In this document: piece by piece, positions 1 through 12,178 of the stretch
Position numbering within the stretch: the first letter of the stretch is position 1
How the letters are laid out: the number at the start of each line of letters is the position of its first letter
From: Aquanectria penicillioides
Taxonomy: Eukaryota; Ascomycota; Sordariomycetes; Hypocreales; Nectriaceae
Reading direction: 5' to 3'
NCBI GenBank assembly: GCA_003415625.1
Contig: PYIU01000009.1
Span: 1,984,001 to 2,048,000, forward strand
DNA: 64,000 nucleotides
Translations under genes and position numbers: made by a program
The notes under the pieces: generated by a model
The model's database searches: none
What the model saw: only the letters and a program-made list of their open reading frames with translations
What the model was told of the DNA's origin: nothing

Positions 1-2010
1 GCCAGATCCCGCGTCGTATCAATTGAACTCAACTCAAATCCCACGCACCATTCTGGTTCCGTCGTGCCTTATCCATAATCCTGCACTCTAAAGTACCGGC
101 TCAACTTCTTGTCGACACCCGGTTGCTTCGGCTCCGCTTCCCGTGTGATTTGACTTCACCGGTAAGCTGTCCAACGCCTCATCAGATCTGTTCACTCTCG
201 ATCTCAAGTCATTCATTGTGTTCTCGCCGTTGCTAGTTTGCCTTTGTGATTCTTCTCATACCCCCCTCCCCTCTTGACGGTCGGATCGGATCCGCGAAGA
301 TCTTTGTATACTCCAGATGCGTTCCAATCCAAGGCTCTAGACCGTGCTCCACATCTGCTGGATTTTCGGTTGCACCGCTCTACCGTTGCCTTGCCGCTGT
401 CAACGGAACCATCCTTGGCGGCTGCAAACCTTCGGCAGAGCTCATCAGGAGTAGTCGTCCGCGAGTTTTTTTTTCAAAGGGTATAATGAATTGACGGATG
501 ATGTAATGGCATCGTCGAGGGTATATTCAGCTGTCCGGAATCCCCGAGTCAAAGAGAATCATATATACAGCCTCGCCTGTTCCTAAGCCAACATCTTTCC
601 CCAAATACGTAGATGTTACATTGCAGAGGGCCAATTGTTGTGTCACAGGAGCCGTCGACTTAATGCTATCTCGCTGTCCACATGGGGAATCAGTGGCTGA
701 GAAACTGAACACATTGAATTAGCACAAAACACCTATTTGCAGCAGTAGACAACTTTAGTGATTCTGGGAGAAGATTGGGGGTTGGGCCTTGAAGAAGCTC
801 CTTGATCTGGCTAAAGCAACAGATTCAACTCTCTCACCAAAAAATTGAGGTATCAGCCGCCCGAATCGCTTGATTCCGGTGTTGTATTTTGCTTCTTGGG
901 TTGTACAAGCTTCATGCATCGAACTGTAGTATTCGTCATCTTCTAGGTGCTCAACATATGAGCCTGTGAGTGGGCCCTCCATTGCCTAGATTTCTCCTTG
1001 GCGAGCCCATATTCCTCAAGTAGGTAGATTTGTAACATGCAAGTGAAGCTTTGTAGGCAATGGGAGTAGCTTGCATTTCAACACGAAGTTCTTCGGCTAT
1101 CCAATTGACGGACGGGTTATATCCAGCGGGCTAATTGTCTTCACCGGCAGGACTGTTGCTCAAGCATTGGGAGGTATTAGTGTCGACTTGATAATCCAGC
1201 CATCTTTTTGCATAGATTAATGTGCAATTCTTTATATTATCGATCGCCCCAGTGGAGCAAACACATGTCGCGCTTGAGCTACGTGAACAAGAAATCTTGA
1301 AGGAATGAGTGTTCAAAGCTACCTGCGACCAGCAAACACTTGCAGTTGGTAATATTCCAGTATTTGCATTAATCGGCAACAAATGTATAAGTGATGGGCG
1401 CCTGCAAGAACAAAAAGTTGAGCGAATCATGATTGGCACTATGAGTAGGCCTGGCCCAACAGTGTGTGCTGGTTGATCTATGCCGAAGGCTAGCTGGGAA
1501 TGGAGGCTTAACCAACTATGATGACCGATTGTCGTCTGTGGCATTAGGAAGAAGCTAGAAAAGTATAGAATAGATTAAGACATGGCTGCCGTCCTCGTCG
1601 CATTGCGAGCAACAGCCTTGTAGCTGGCTCCCCTTTCCGGTTATATTTTCTGACAACATGCTTTCTAGTAGTTATGTCATGGCTCCTTGCCGTAAACTAG
1701 AAGGAAATTGAACTTGAGAAAAGAGACGCATGAACTTAATCAGTCTCTTTGCCAGTCCAAGTTACTACAATTGAACCATGAAGCTCTAGTTTTACTTTCA
1801 GCAAGTCATATAGGATGAGAAGGGGATAATATGCAAACACCTGGCCTTCAGAGTACCATTGGCTTCGAAACCAAGCATGGGTACAATGACATATGTGCAT
1901 ACTAGCTCGGAATTAAGCGAGGAATAGTAACAATCTTGAGGTAACTCGTTTATGATGGGAACGGATTATTTACAACGCCGCATTGACTGGCCTACCCCAC
2001 CCCACCCGTA
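1..2010. other. Gene-free stretch at left edge
   Basis: I see no supportable gene here. The first 480 bases are pyrimidine-rich and resemble a fungal 5' flank. They hold two overlapping ORFs of 70-82 codons without recognisable domains, ending in a run of T. The rest (about 530-2000) has only short, unrelated ORFs on the minus strand and no splice pattern that I could join into a conserved protein. Confidence 0.5.
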
Positions 2011-3133
2011 TTAAGCACTGACTGTCTCTATCGATTCTTCCTCAATGCGTGCAAGGAATGAGCATGTTGTCAGATGTGTCTCTGGTCTTGAAAAATTCCC
2101 CGGGATTTCTCTCTGCTCAGGGATCCTAGGGAGTGGTCGTCTCGTCGATGGACATATTGGAAGTTTGCGTGTTCTTGGATGTGAGGACATGATGAGGTTG
2201 TTCATAGCTGGTATTTGACGAAGATTTGGAATTGTCTTTGTAGGGTCACGATCCTCCTCGATTTTAGGTCCACGCCAAGTTGCGAGTGCCGAGACCAAGT
2301 TCAAGCAACGCAAATTTTCCCATGAGCGATAGTGGAAGCGGAACGAGACAAAAGGATATTCTTTTGGGTCAATCAATATCCAGTCGTAGAAACAGGCCTC
2401 CTCAGGGTATTCTAAAAGACCACCTGAGGGGGAGCTGATCATGGAGTCAATAAAAATAAACCGAGACGTTGCAAGATTGAATAACGCACGCGATGCCATA
2501 ACATTCCTGGTTTTGATACTGTCCTAATACTGGCGCTTTTCGCTTACGGCCTTTGGAGCGGAACACCTGGACCTCAATCAGTCCCCCGTCGTTGGCGATG
2601 GAGATATTGTCTGATACTGGCGAAAAGTAGAAGCAGCGGGCTTCGATTCCCTCTCTCTTGTGGGTGATTCCGTTCTCTTTGTAGTGCCACCGGTCATCCG
2701 GCTCAAAAAGGGCCCGAGTAACTAAACCGGAAGATCGGCTGGCAGGTTTTGTACCCCAGCTTGCGATGATTCTTCCATTTAGTAGGATTTTGAAGTATAG
2801 ATGGTAAGGAAGTTCAGGAACCCCCTTCATTAAGTAGTGGATTCCAAATTGACAACCTGTGGCAGGGGGTTAGAGATTAGGGAATTGCGAATAAGGATGC
2901 TGAAATACAATACCTGGAGATGAGGGAATATACACAGATACGCAAGGACCTGTTTTTGGAATTTGAAGAGGGTTGATATGTGGTTTGTTAGATTCAGTCG
3001 TCCTTGAGGCTAAGTCACTCGTGATTGGCGAGGGCGTTGGGATTGAAGGGGTGGTTGAATGACGAAATTCAGGAAGCTTCTTTGTACCGGGGTGCGCTAC
3101 AACGGAGATGGTGATGCCTTGAAGTGAGGGCAT
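2011..3133 (-). CDS. Conserved fungal protein of unknown function, three exons (336 aa)
   Basis: I do not recognise a named function. Three exons join in frame: 3133-2914, 2856-2490 and 2434-2011, with introns of 57 and 55 nt that have GT..AG ends. The product begins MPSLQGITISVV. It then has a Ser/Thr/Pro-rich linker (about residues 20-55) and a folded part rich in Trp and Tyr, with the landmarks YFKILLNGR, DDRWHYKENG, GLIEVQVFRSKGRKR, CFYDWILIDP and SFRFHYRSW. These blocks recur in uncharacterised Sordariomycete proteins that I recall only as hypothetical. The C-terminal 100 residues are Arg/Pro-rich and look disordered. There is no signal peptide or membrane segment. The splice joins restore a continuous conserved block across both introns, which is the main evidence that the gene is real and intact. 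Confidence 0.75.
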
Positions 3134-3836
3134 TATGTGAGAGCGGAAACCAACACTGTTTCTGGATCCGTATTTTGAACAGAAGGTGGGAGGCACTAAA
3201 CGGCGCAGGTGAGCTCGTACGCAGACAACGAAGTATGAGATCAATAGAAGTTCGATGGATAGTATCGAACGGCTATGGAGAATATCAGAATAGATCAAGT
3301 CAAAGTTGTAAAAGGAAGATCCGGACTGGTGACATATTGTGGTGCGTTGCGTACACACAGCCCTATTTATGAGCGAGTGTCTAAACAGATGGGATATGGC
3401 ACGTAGGGTAGGCACGGAGGTAGTGACAACAGAAGACAGCTGCTGGCACCCGCCTGCCCGGCGGAACCACGCCTCAACATCCTCGATTGTTGCTCGTCTC
3501 TCCACAGCAAAGGAAATTCCGGCCTCCTCTTTAGTTGTGGATTAGCCACATCCATAGCCTTTGCATGGCTAAATAGAGGTGAGGTCGATGGCATTGTTAC
3601 AAGCTGATCCTAGATCATCATGATGGATTATAAATTGATTTGCTGTATCAATTATTAGGTTCGGTGCGAGATGATTTTCGGGAACTGCACGGCGAGCTGA
3701 GCGTATCGACGATACGAATGGTGAAATAAAACAAAGCCAAATGATGCTTATTCCTTCAATCATGTACAACCGCCTTGGACGGAATCGCTCGATACAATGT
3801 CTTGCCCACCATTATGCTCGTTGATAGCCCTGGCAT
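3134..3836. other. Intergenic, no gene seen
   Basis: This separates the start of the unknown minus-strand gene from the 3' end of the complex I subunit gene on the same strand. ORFs here are short, overlap on opposite strands and show no domain. The stretch should hold the promoter of the downstream minus-strand gene and the terminator of the other. Confidence 0.5.
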
Positions 3837-4299
3837 CTAATTTTGTCCAAGCACTTTCTTTGTGTCCTCCTCCTTGCCCAAAAGCCCCAAGTTCCGTATT
3901 TGCCTAGCGCTCGGCGCATTGTCTCGTGCAGTGGAAGTTTCGGATCGAGCATAGGCCGCTTGGATCGCCAGGGCTCTCGCGTGCTATTGACTGTCAGCGC
4001 CCATCTTGTTGTGCAGAGCTTTGGGTTCCGTAAGGGCCGCGTGAGGGCATAGACGGCCTTTATAACGCACCTCCTTCTTGTGGTGCAGACACTCATAATA
4101 ATCCTCAAGAACAAGAGAGCACTTCTTCTTGCCGGAGTCATCATCGGCAGAGGTGTTGACGACGTAGCAAGCCATGACCTCCTGCCAGAAAGGAAAGCAA
4201 CGACCGGGGCCTGGGAAAAAGGTGTTCTTGTCAAACAATGCACGTCGAAGATGATCTCTCATAGTACTTACCCCCATGCATTCCGTATCCTGACGCCAT
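3837..4299 (-). CDS. NADH:ubiquinone oxidoreductase 15-kDa-type subunit (NDUFS5 family)
   Basis: This is an accessory subunit of mitochondrial complex I on the intermembrane-space side. Three exons (4299-4272, 4210-4071, 3983-3837; introns 61 and 87 nt) give 104 aa starting MASGYGMHGG, the start expected for the fungal family. The core GRCFPFWQEVMACYV ... KKKCSLVLEDYYECLHHKKE carries the Cys pairs of a twin CX9C fold (C-F-P-F-W-Q-E-V-M-A-C and C-S-L-V-L-E-D-Y-Y-E-C), consistent with import and oxidation by the Mia40 pathway. The C-terminal exon ends GLLGKEEDTKKVLGQN. Without the splicing, each piece looks like a short unrelated ORF. The start lies 581 bp from that of Sec39 on the opposite strand, so the two probably share a divergent promoter. 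Confidence 0.92.
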
Positions 4300-4880
4300 C
4301 TTGAGCCAATTGGGTACGTATCGATACGTTTAGATGGTCAGGAAGGTAATCACTCTGTCGGCTTGATGCACGGGTCCGTCCAACGTTTGGATTGACGATA
4401 GAGATGACTTCCGGACATGAGTTGACCCGTCCATGGGCCGAGTAGCAAATCGCGGCCTCAAGATTGGCCAGTCTTAGTGGGGCAGTGTCATTAACGTACG
4501 GTACTATTTTAATGCAGCATCACAGTGCAAAGTTAAATGTACCTTGCGATAAGGTCGCGTGGCAGCCAGCCAAAATGTGTTAAGTGCATATTCACTCTAG
4601 TGGCATGTATATCGAATGTTCCTACCAACCAACTGAGGTACCTAGTCTAGTGCTGTTGGTACGCAGGTACCTGAAGTCGCCAGATAGGTGGGGTGGATTG
4701 AACTGGGAAAGCTAATGGGACCTCCAACAGCTGGCATCTCGAAGTTTGGCATCCACACATAACGAAGGCACCCAAACTAAGGAAGAAACTTGATGATTTA
4801 CAGGCGCATTCTCGACATTACGAACCTAACCAAAGACAAACTATTGAAGTTGACTGGCTTGTATCGAGAGAGATCTCGAT
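4300..4880. promoter_or_regulatory. Shared divergent promoter region, NDUFS5-like / Sec39
   Basis: 581 bp between two divergent start codons. It contains GGTACCTAG at 4637-4645 and a nearby GGTACCTG, variants of the palindrome seen in several other intergenic regions of this window. No clear TATA box is visible. The promoter role is inferred from the arrangement alone. Confidence 0.4.
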
Positions 4881-7709
4881 ATGGCTGCGACTCCACCACT
4901 CAGTGCTGCCCAGGTGGTATTGCTTGCCGTCCACTTCACAACTCAAGCCAACATCGACAGCTTGTCATCTCTCACCGCACAGTATGCCACCGTTCTGCGT
5001 CAGGATCTCGTGCTTCGGATTCTCCTCACACATCTCCCCGAAACGATAAAGCCCGATGTATACGTCCCATTTTTACAAACTCTGGTCACCAACGAGACGC
5101 AATCATGTTCAGACCTTACACTCGACACGACACCAGTCAACGGTTTCACAAATGATCAAGCGATAAAGAAGGTGAAGAAGCTTCATCTTCTTCATCTTTC
5201 CGGTCCCGATGCTATAAAAAATTCAGGGACTGACTCTTTGACTTCCTTTCTGTTCCTCAGGGGCTATAGGATGGATGAAGAGGCTGGCATGCTCTCTCAA
5301 CTACCAAATCTTCTCCTTCCCTTTCTCCATCATGCCCCTGCAGTACAGACTTGGTTGGTGTCGACAGTCTTACCTCTCTTGCGAAGAAATTACGAATACT
5401 ACTCTCAGACACCGACACGATACTCTTTGTTTGAGTTTGAGAACCTCCCTGACCAAGTCGCCGTGGATTATCTCCTCTCTGAGACTGGGTCTTCGCAGGA
5501 CGACAACATGCTTGGCCGCGACTTTAAAGGTTTACTTGGACCCTGGTTATACAATGACAACAGATGGAGACGGGAATCAACTGGAAATGGTTCATCTAAC
5601 GACCTTCCTTCGGAAATGACGTTGTCATGTCCAGGCTGGGAGCAGGGCCTTCAATGGCTTATTCACCAAGCATCCAAATCATGGGTAACTGCTTTGAAGA
5701 CCATTGAGCAGTGGGACGGCCCTCAAGACATCGATCTAGTAGATGACATCAATATGTGGTTTCAAGAGACTCAACAACAGTATCTCGACCAAAGTTACGC
5801 TCGAGCTGTTCTCGCCTCGGCTTACCTCATTCCTGATGCCACCGTAGACGCCCTGGACGGCGCATACACAATTTTCACTAGGTTGAAGTCGCTAATGGAT
5901 CAGGATTCGGACGCGACTCTGCAATCAGAAGCATCTGCCTTGTCGCCGGTACCTCGATTCGATACTGAGGTTTTCCCTGGTCCCAAGACTGCGACGTATA
6001 TGAGGAGCAACTTGCTTGAGCAATCCAATCCTCTGATGGCTCTAAATTCTTCTTCAACCAACCTACTGATGGCTCTTATGCTGAGTGCTTTTCTATTGAC
6101 CCGTGCAGGTGTGCCGTGTACTGTGAGGCGGGCAGGCGACCTCGCGTTTCTTCAGGACGAGAGAGAGCAAAAGGGCGAGCTTACTAGGTTGATTCGCACT
6201 TTTTTCGCCCATCCATCAAATAATGAGGATAGCTTCTGGATCCGCGCCCGGAAAGAAGTGTTGTGGCTTCACAGTTGGGGTGATCGAGGTAGCTCTAAAT
6301 CCCCTGGGTCCATTCGTGGTGTACTTGGCACCATCCCTGAGGAAGTCCTTGAGAAGGAGATTCTTAAAGCATTGCTCTCGAATGGACGTGCGTATTTCTT
6401 TAATTCGATGTATTTTAGCATCGCTAATCTGAATAGGATATTCTCTTGCCCGATCTCTGTACGAAGATGCTATAGAGCAACCTTTGCCCATTGCCGAAGT
6501 GCAAAATACAGTAGTAAACTCTGCACTTTCTGCATTCGATAATGCTTCGAACCCAAATAGATCAAGAGGGGGCCTCAAGAAATGCGATGAAATGTAAGCT
6601 CCCAGCTAAATGAGATCGAATTCCAACTGAACCGGAACAGCATCCACACCTTCCCTAAAGCGATGGATAAAGCTCACCGTGGCAGGAAAAGGATAGAGGC
6701 GTTGTTGAAGGCAACCCACGCTCTTAGCGACTACCGTTTGGTTCTTAAGCAGGGCGAGCCCTTCAGCCCTGTTGTTCTTAGGGTACACTCCGACCCCGTT
6801 TCAATTATCGAGAAGGTTTTGGATCAAAATCAGAAAGCCTATACCCGATTGCAAGAGTTCATAGAATTGGGCAACAGTATGGTCAGCGCCGGGCTTCCTA
6901 CATCTCACCAGCCTGGGAGACAAGAATTTAACCTAGGGCCGCAGGATGCCAACCGCGAGGTGATTGAAAAAAGGATTGTGGCCATGTGCGTTGAGGCTGC
7001 ATTGAGAGAAGACGATTTTGAGACAGCTTACTCCTATGTAGTAAGCCGGCTGGGTACCGTGACCTCTGCGGCTCCGCAAGCTTATGATGAATGGTCATGG
7101 AGGGCAGCTCTTGCCGCTGGAAAAAATGTTCGAACAGAGAGCTCCCAGAAACCTACCCACCTGGGAACAGCTAGCGGAAACCCTGAAATCCGACACCTCG
7201 AACAGAGGATCGAGTGCCTTGCCGTGGCCTTGCGCATAGCCCCCCCAGCTCAACTTCAGGAAGTCCTAAAATCCTTTCGTCGTTGTGAAGAGCAGCTTGA
7301 CTTTGCGATCAAGGAAGAAGCAGCCAGAGAGGAAGCTTGGGATGCCGCCGGTGATCCCAACAACTTGCCAGGGGCTTTTGACAATCCCGAGCCGGAAAAG
7401 CCATATCCTCCTCGAAATATCACTGCTACTGCTGCCGCACGCCAGGCAGATGAGGCACCTATGTCGCTCTTTGATCTATCGCGAGCCACAGCCCGCGTGG
7501 CATCAAGGAACCTAACTGCATTATCTAGTCTACAGGGCATTGCCCAAGGAAGCACACAGCCTCAGAGCACCGAGCTTGGATCACAAGAGAATCAACGTGC
7601 GAGAAAGAGGGATCAATTAAGAGAGGCCGCAACAGGCACCTTGGTGTCTGGTGTTGGTTGGCTAATCGGTGCCAATATCAACAGACCTTCTCACGATGAT
7701 GAGCATTGA
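4881..7709 (+). CDS. sec39: Sec39 domain protein, ER tethering (Dsl1/NRZ) complex subunit
   Basis: Sec39 is a helical subunit of the Dsl1 complex, which tethers Golgi-derived COPI vesicles at the ER membrane. Exons 4881-6387, 6437-6593 and 6641-7709 (introns 49 and 47 nt) give 910 aa. The joins recreate the family blocks SNGRYSLARSLYEDAIEQ and DEIIHTFPKAMDKAH, then RIEALLKATHALSDYRLVLK and SDPVSIIEKVLDQN. The protein is alpha-helical throughout, with no signal peptide or membrane span, and the length fits fungal members. The last 150 residues are Arg/Gln/Ala-rich and end GVGWLIGANINRPSHDDEH; this tail is typical of the filamentous-fungal versions. The start MAATPPLSAAQVVLLAVHF is the first Met of the open frame. 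No frame break was found. Confidence 0.9.
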
Positions 7710-9235
7710 AACCTGACAATGAAGTTCTTTCTATGTCAAAGTTGGACAAAAGTGACATGAAAACCTAGGCAAACAATGTAAAAACATTCTTGAAGGACCT
7801 TGCACGAACCACACCTAAGCGGCGAGTACAAGAATGCTGGGATCGGCAATATATTGCCTTGAATAATGTTCCTCTAGGGGAGACGTGATCAATTGATTTG
7901 GTCATTTGGAGATATCTAATAATACTCCAATGTACAAATGCTTGATCAAGAAGTAATTTTACCCATTAGTAAAGTTTGTTCTCCCTATACCTAAGCTAGG
8001 TGACTTTGCTTCCCTCAATGAAACGAGGAGCATCAGTTTCGTGATTGACCTACGGACCTTCTTCTACTAGGAGCAACACATTGTAGATGACTAGGATGCC
8101 TACCATAGGCTGCGTACAATGGATTCTAGGCAATGTTAGTCGTAAGATGGAAAAGATGGCAAATGTGGGCAAAATATCTGTTGAGCTGAAGGTCAAGCCT
8201 GACCTAGAAGGCGATGCATAGTCAGAGTTGGACGCCGATGCAACTATACAACTGACTAGGGCTTAACATGTACCGTATACAAGGCGTCTATTAGGATCAG
8301 TGTTGTGCCTCGGTTCACATGAGGACCGGGAAACAAAGCCACGCCAGACAAGGCCAATGCGTTAGACTCAGGCAGAACCTATCAGTCGTAGTCTGGTTTT
8401 GACCACCTACCGTAATTGCAAATAAAAGGCCTTGGCAAGAGAGATGGGGAAACAGAACGAGGTGGTGTAGGCTATGTTGCCATGCTTCCCTTTTCTCGCC
8501 CCCTCAAGTGAAAGTGATGACCAACGTATCAAGAGTTGCATGGCGTCAAGGCGATATATTACAGCGAATGGGTGATGGTTTCTCCTTCTTTTTCCCTTTT
8601 TGGTGAGGTGACGAAACATTTACGGACAAGTCTGGTTTAACAAGTGTGTCAGTCAAGGCAATAGCAAGAGCCGCGAGATTGATGGAGGCCAGCTTCGAAT
8701 GGCGTGGTCGGCGTCAACTCGCAAAGCCCTTTGTGAAATGTCTGAAACGGCACAGGGAGGCTGTGAGCAGCGAGTTCCGCAGTCGATGGTGAGTTTATTG
8801 ATCCACAGGTTTCACCGTCAAGGCGGACGTCGATATCTGCTGTATGGTGTTGACATGCTACCAAGGAGTCGTCGATAGACGTGATGACTGATGAAGTGTT
8901 TGATTCTGCAAAGATCCGGAAGCTGCCATACGTGGTCCATCTGTGACCTTGTCGCCGCAAAACCGACCAGCAACAAGAAACTCAGTGATGCAGGCCGAAT
9001 GCCCTTTTGATCCCATTCCCTTAACGTCGCAATCACACGAAACTCCTGAGTGAGCAGAACCTAATCGAGAGAGTCTGCAGTAGTCCTTGGAAGGTAAAGA
9101 AAAACAAACAAACAAACAAACAAACAAACAAGAAAGCAACAAGAAAAACAAGGTGTTGAGGAAAGGAGAATCGAGACTCAGCCCAGGATAAAGCTGTTGT
9201 CTCAACACAGCTGGGGCTGACATGACGATTTTTGT
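7710..9235. other. Intergenic, no gene seen; (CAAA)n tract
   Basis: This separates the convergent Sec39 and Tra2-like genes. ORFs are all under 125 codons and lack domains. A (CAAA)n microsatellite lies at about 9103-9131. Transcript 3' ends of both flanking genes should fall here; I cannot place them. Confidence 0.5.
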
Positions 9236-10507
9236 TTAGTTGCGATCGGGACCTAACATGATTAGCGAATGCGCTCAACAGAAGTGCAAGTGTCATGCGC
9301 AGCGTTACGTACCCCCATAGGGATCACGGGTCTCGGATCGAGAAGCCGACTCGCCATAGGTGGCAGCGCTACCGGAAGGAGCAGCTCCAGCAGGTTCTCG
9401 GGATCGTGCAGCGTCACGGTCACCGCCACGGTCATATCGCTCGCGCTCATATCCGCCAGGGGCGCCGCCGCTACGAGGACCATAGCGTTCTCGGTCCTCA
9501 CGCCCAGCATATCGATCACGTCCGTAGCCCTCCTCGCGCTCACGGCGCTCGTAGCTACGGTCATAGTCACGACTATAACCCCGGTCCTCGTAGCGTCGTT
9601 CTTCGCGGTAGCCACGGCCACCGTACTCGCCACGTTCATAACCTCCACTTCGGTCCTCGTAGCGTCGATCGTAATTGCGATCATAACCGCGATAACGGTA
9701 GGGGTCTTCGCGACCATAGCCGCCGCCGCCGCCTCCGTAGCCACCACGTCGGCGGTCATCATAACGGGGGCGCGGGTCTAAAATCAAGTCAATATGCGAG
9801 CACACAGGCCATTGGATCACTGGGGGGGTTTTCTTACCTCGCTTTGGGGGGCCGAAATACTTGCCAGGAGTCGGAGTGCGAGGACGGGCTCGACGAGCCT
9901 TTTCAATGCTCAGGGTGCGACCCTCAATTTGTTCACCCTGGAGGCCTTCCTTGGCAGCCTCAGCCTGCTCGGAGGTGACCATTTTGACGAAACCAAAACC
10001 ACGAGATTCTTTGGTATGAGGGTCACGCATGATCTGGCACTTCTCGACGTCACCGTACTTCTCGAACATCTTGGAGACCTCGGCTTCCGTAAGTTTTGGG
10101 TGGATGCCAGTAACGAAGAGGTTGGAGCCAGGATTGACAGCACCATCGTCATCTTCTCGTGGGGCGGAAGCATCTTTCATGTTGCTATGAGGCCAAACAC
10201 ATGAGCAGGGCGTCAACATATGAGGAAATGAGAGTCGAGGTAGCTTACCTGTCAGGGTTGTTGCTTGGCGAAGCAGAGCGGCGACGGCCGCCTTCATTAT
10301 CGTCGCGGAGAGGGCGGGGAGAGGCGCTCCGGTTGTCACGCTCATAGCGGGGGCCCTCATCTGAAAGCGACATGATTAGTTATTTTTGTTTCTGAGAGTG
10401 AGGTGGACGCTGACGTGACGACTTCCGCAACGCGTCCGCGCGCCGCAGTCAGTGAGTTACAGAATCGTACCTTCGTAGCGGTCGCCATTGGCAGCTTCAT
10501 AATCCAT
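9236..10507 (-). CDS. tra2: Tra2-like SR-family RNA-binding protein (one RRM)
   Basis: Probable splicing regulator of the transformer-2 type, acting in the nucleus on exonic enhancers. Five exons: 10507-10471, 10360-10249, 10184-9838, 9777-9313 and 9252-9236, 325 aa. The N-terminal arm is Arg/Ser-rich (NRSASPRPLRDDNEG, RRRSASPSN). One RRM spans about residues 70-150, with RNP2 LFVTGI and RNP1 RGFGFVKM, followed by the family's Arg/Thr-Pro linker ARPRTPTPGKYFGP. The C-terminal 150 residues are a low-complexity Arg/Asp/Tyr/Gly tail (RRRGGYGGGGGGYGRED, many RDYD and YERRERE units). The last intron (GTACGT, GCTAAT branch-like motif, TTAG) would change the end from GGT to GGPDRN; unspliced, translation stops at 9305. 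The long opposite-strand ORFs over the tail are shadows of its codon bias. Confidence 0.88.
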
Positions 10508-12178
10508 GGCGGTGGTGGCCATCTCGATCAATGCACGTAAAGATGCAAAGAGACAAAAAAGTCGACTTGACGATGGACTGGTGTTGTGGCAGGCGAATTC
10601 TCAATCCCAAATTCTGGTGATGAGTGAGGCTGGAAAGGAGGGTGAAAAAAAAAAAAATACAAGTAGTGTTGGGAAAGGGGAGGGTGAAAGGAGGGAGGGA
10701 CGGGAAGGTATGAGCACGCAGAAGGCAGTGTCAGATAGTGGTAGAGAAGCTCGCCAGCTGCCAACTGAACGCAGGGAGAAGAGCAGGGAGAAGAACAAAG
10801 AGAAGTGGCGACAGGCGAAGCCAGGTGATGACTGGTGTATGGAGGATGGAGAAGGAGATGGGAGAATGGAAATAGGAACGAAGCGTTATGAGACGGTGGC
10901 GGGCGCCGGGGAGACCAACTGACTGTCAGCAGGGCTCCCGAGTGACCTGCTACAGGTACCGTACGGGCACTGCGCACACCATTTCCAGGCAGGGCGAGCA
11001 GGTGAAGCGGAGGGTGTATTTGGGAGTGCCCAGGCTAGGTAGGTATGTACCTGACCCTGACCCTGTGTACTACCAAGGTTCTTTTTTAAGTATCGGTACC
11101 TCGTAGCGGGCCTCGGTACAACCGTTGGCAGCGTATTAGGCAACCGACCGCACAGTGGTGGCCTGTGCAGGTACCTTAGCCAGGCTGCCAGGCCAAGCAC
11201 GAGCACGAGCCCACCAACACAATCCGCATGTCAAAGCCTTTCAACCAACTTTGTACTAGTACACAGTACACCTATTTGATGGTTATGCCACAGTCGGGAT
11301 CGCCTAGCGCTGAGACACAAAAGCTAGAAGCATTTAATCCTCCCTCACTCGGAGCTGTCCCCTAACAATAGGTACCTAGTTGACTGCACGAGAACAAGGT
11401 TCCTGTACTTTGCCCTCCATTCCCCGCAACCCCAGATTACACTTTCTGACCAGTGCAACGGGCTCAAGTCTCAGTCAAGCAATGCCATCTGAACAATCCG
11501 CCTATCAGTCACTTCAATAATATACCTACCATGAGCAGTATGAAAACATTGTCAAACCAGGGTTTGCAATTCTGGAAAGACTTTGGGATATAGTTAGTGC
11601 CTTATCCAGTAATTTATTCCATTGTTTGTTCGCGCGAAGTCATGACTGTGGCTTTTGAAGCCTTATCCCCCCCCCCTTTTTTTTTTTTCTTTTCCCACCA
11701 TGGGTGGATGGTGAATCAAATATTCCCGGTCTGTGGTGGTTGAGCTATGATGAGGATTCGTGCTAGCAGTAACCCTTCCGCAAGGCCCCGAGAGTGAACC
11801 ACAGACGTAAATCTATACAGTGTGTCATCTTGTTGCTCAACATCAATAAGGAGTGAGATCACTGATTGTTTCGCTATAACAGGGAGTGGCTCAGGAGCTT
11901 GGTCCTTGGCTTTTACTGAAGCTATCGCGTCCTAACTTGCCGACCAGGACCCAGCCCCTCACCTTCCCAGTTGCATGAGTCTGAATCTGCGCTGGGGATT
12001 TGTCCCCCAACCGGCTCGATTCTATGCTTTGCGGGGATGCCAGTTTGGCCCCCAATTCAACGATTCCTGATTTATCTGCAGCCGAAAGGACTAGGGTGCA
12101 TTGTAAAGCATCAGGTGTACCACGTCGCCGAAAGCAACGACGTTTCTCCAATTCCGAGGCAACTCACATCAAAATATC
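10508..12178. other. Intergenic, no gene seen
   Basis: The first 500 bases upstream of the Tra2-like gene are purine-rich on the plus strand, as expected of a pyrimidine-rich 5' leader read on the minus strand. Beyond that are TAGGTA/GTACCT clusters (about 11034-11053, 11371-11379) and homopolymers near 11669-11690 (C then T). No coding pattern is visible. Confidence 0.5.

Noticed and set aside
246..494. Overlapping 70- and 82-codon ORFs near the left edge
   Set aside because: Short, in two frames, no domain, and in leader-like DNA. A partial gene beginning outside the window cannot be excluded but is not supported.
9269..9978. Plus-strand ORFs of 170-227 codons over the Tra2-like gene
   Set aside because: They are shadows of the Arg/Asp/Tyr-rich tail in other frames; the repetitive Ala/Thr/Val or Arg/His composition is the sign of this.
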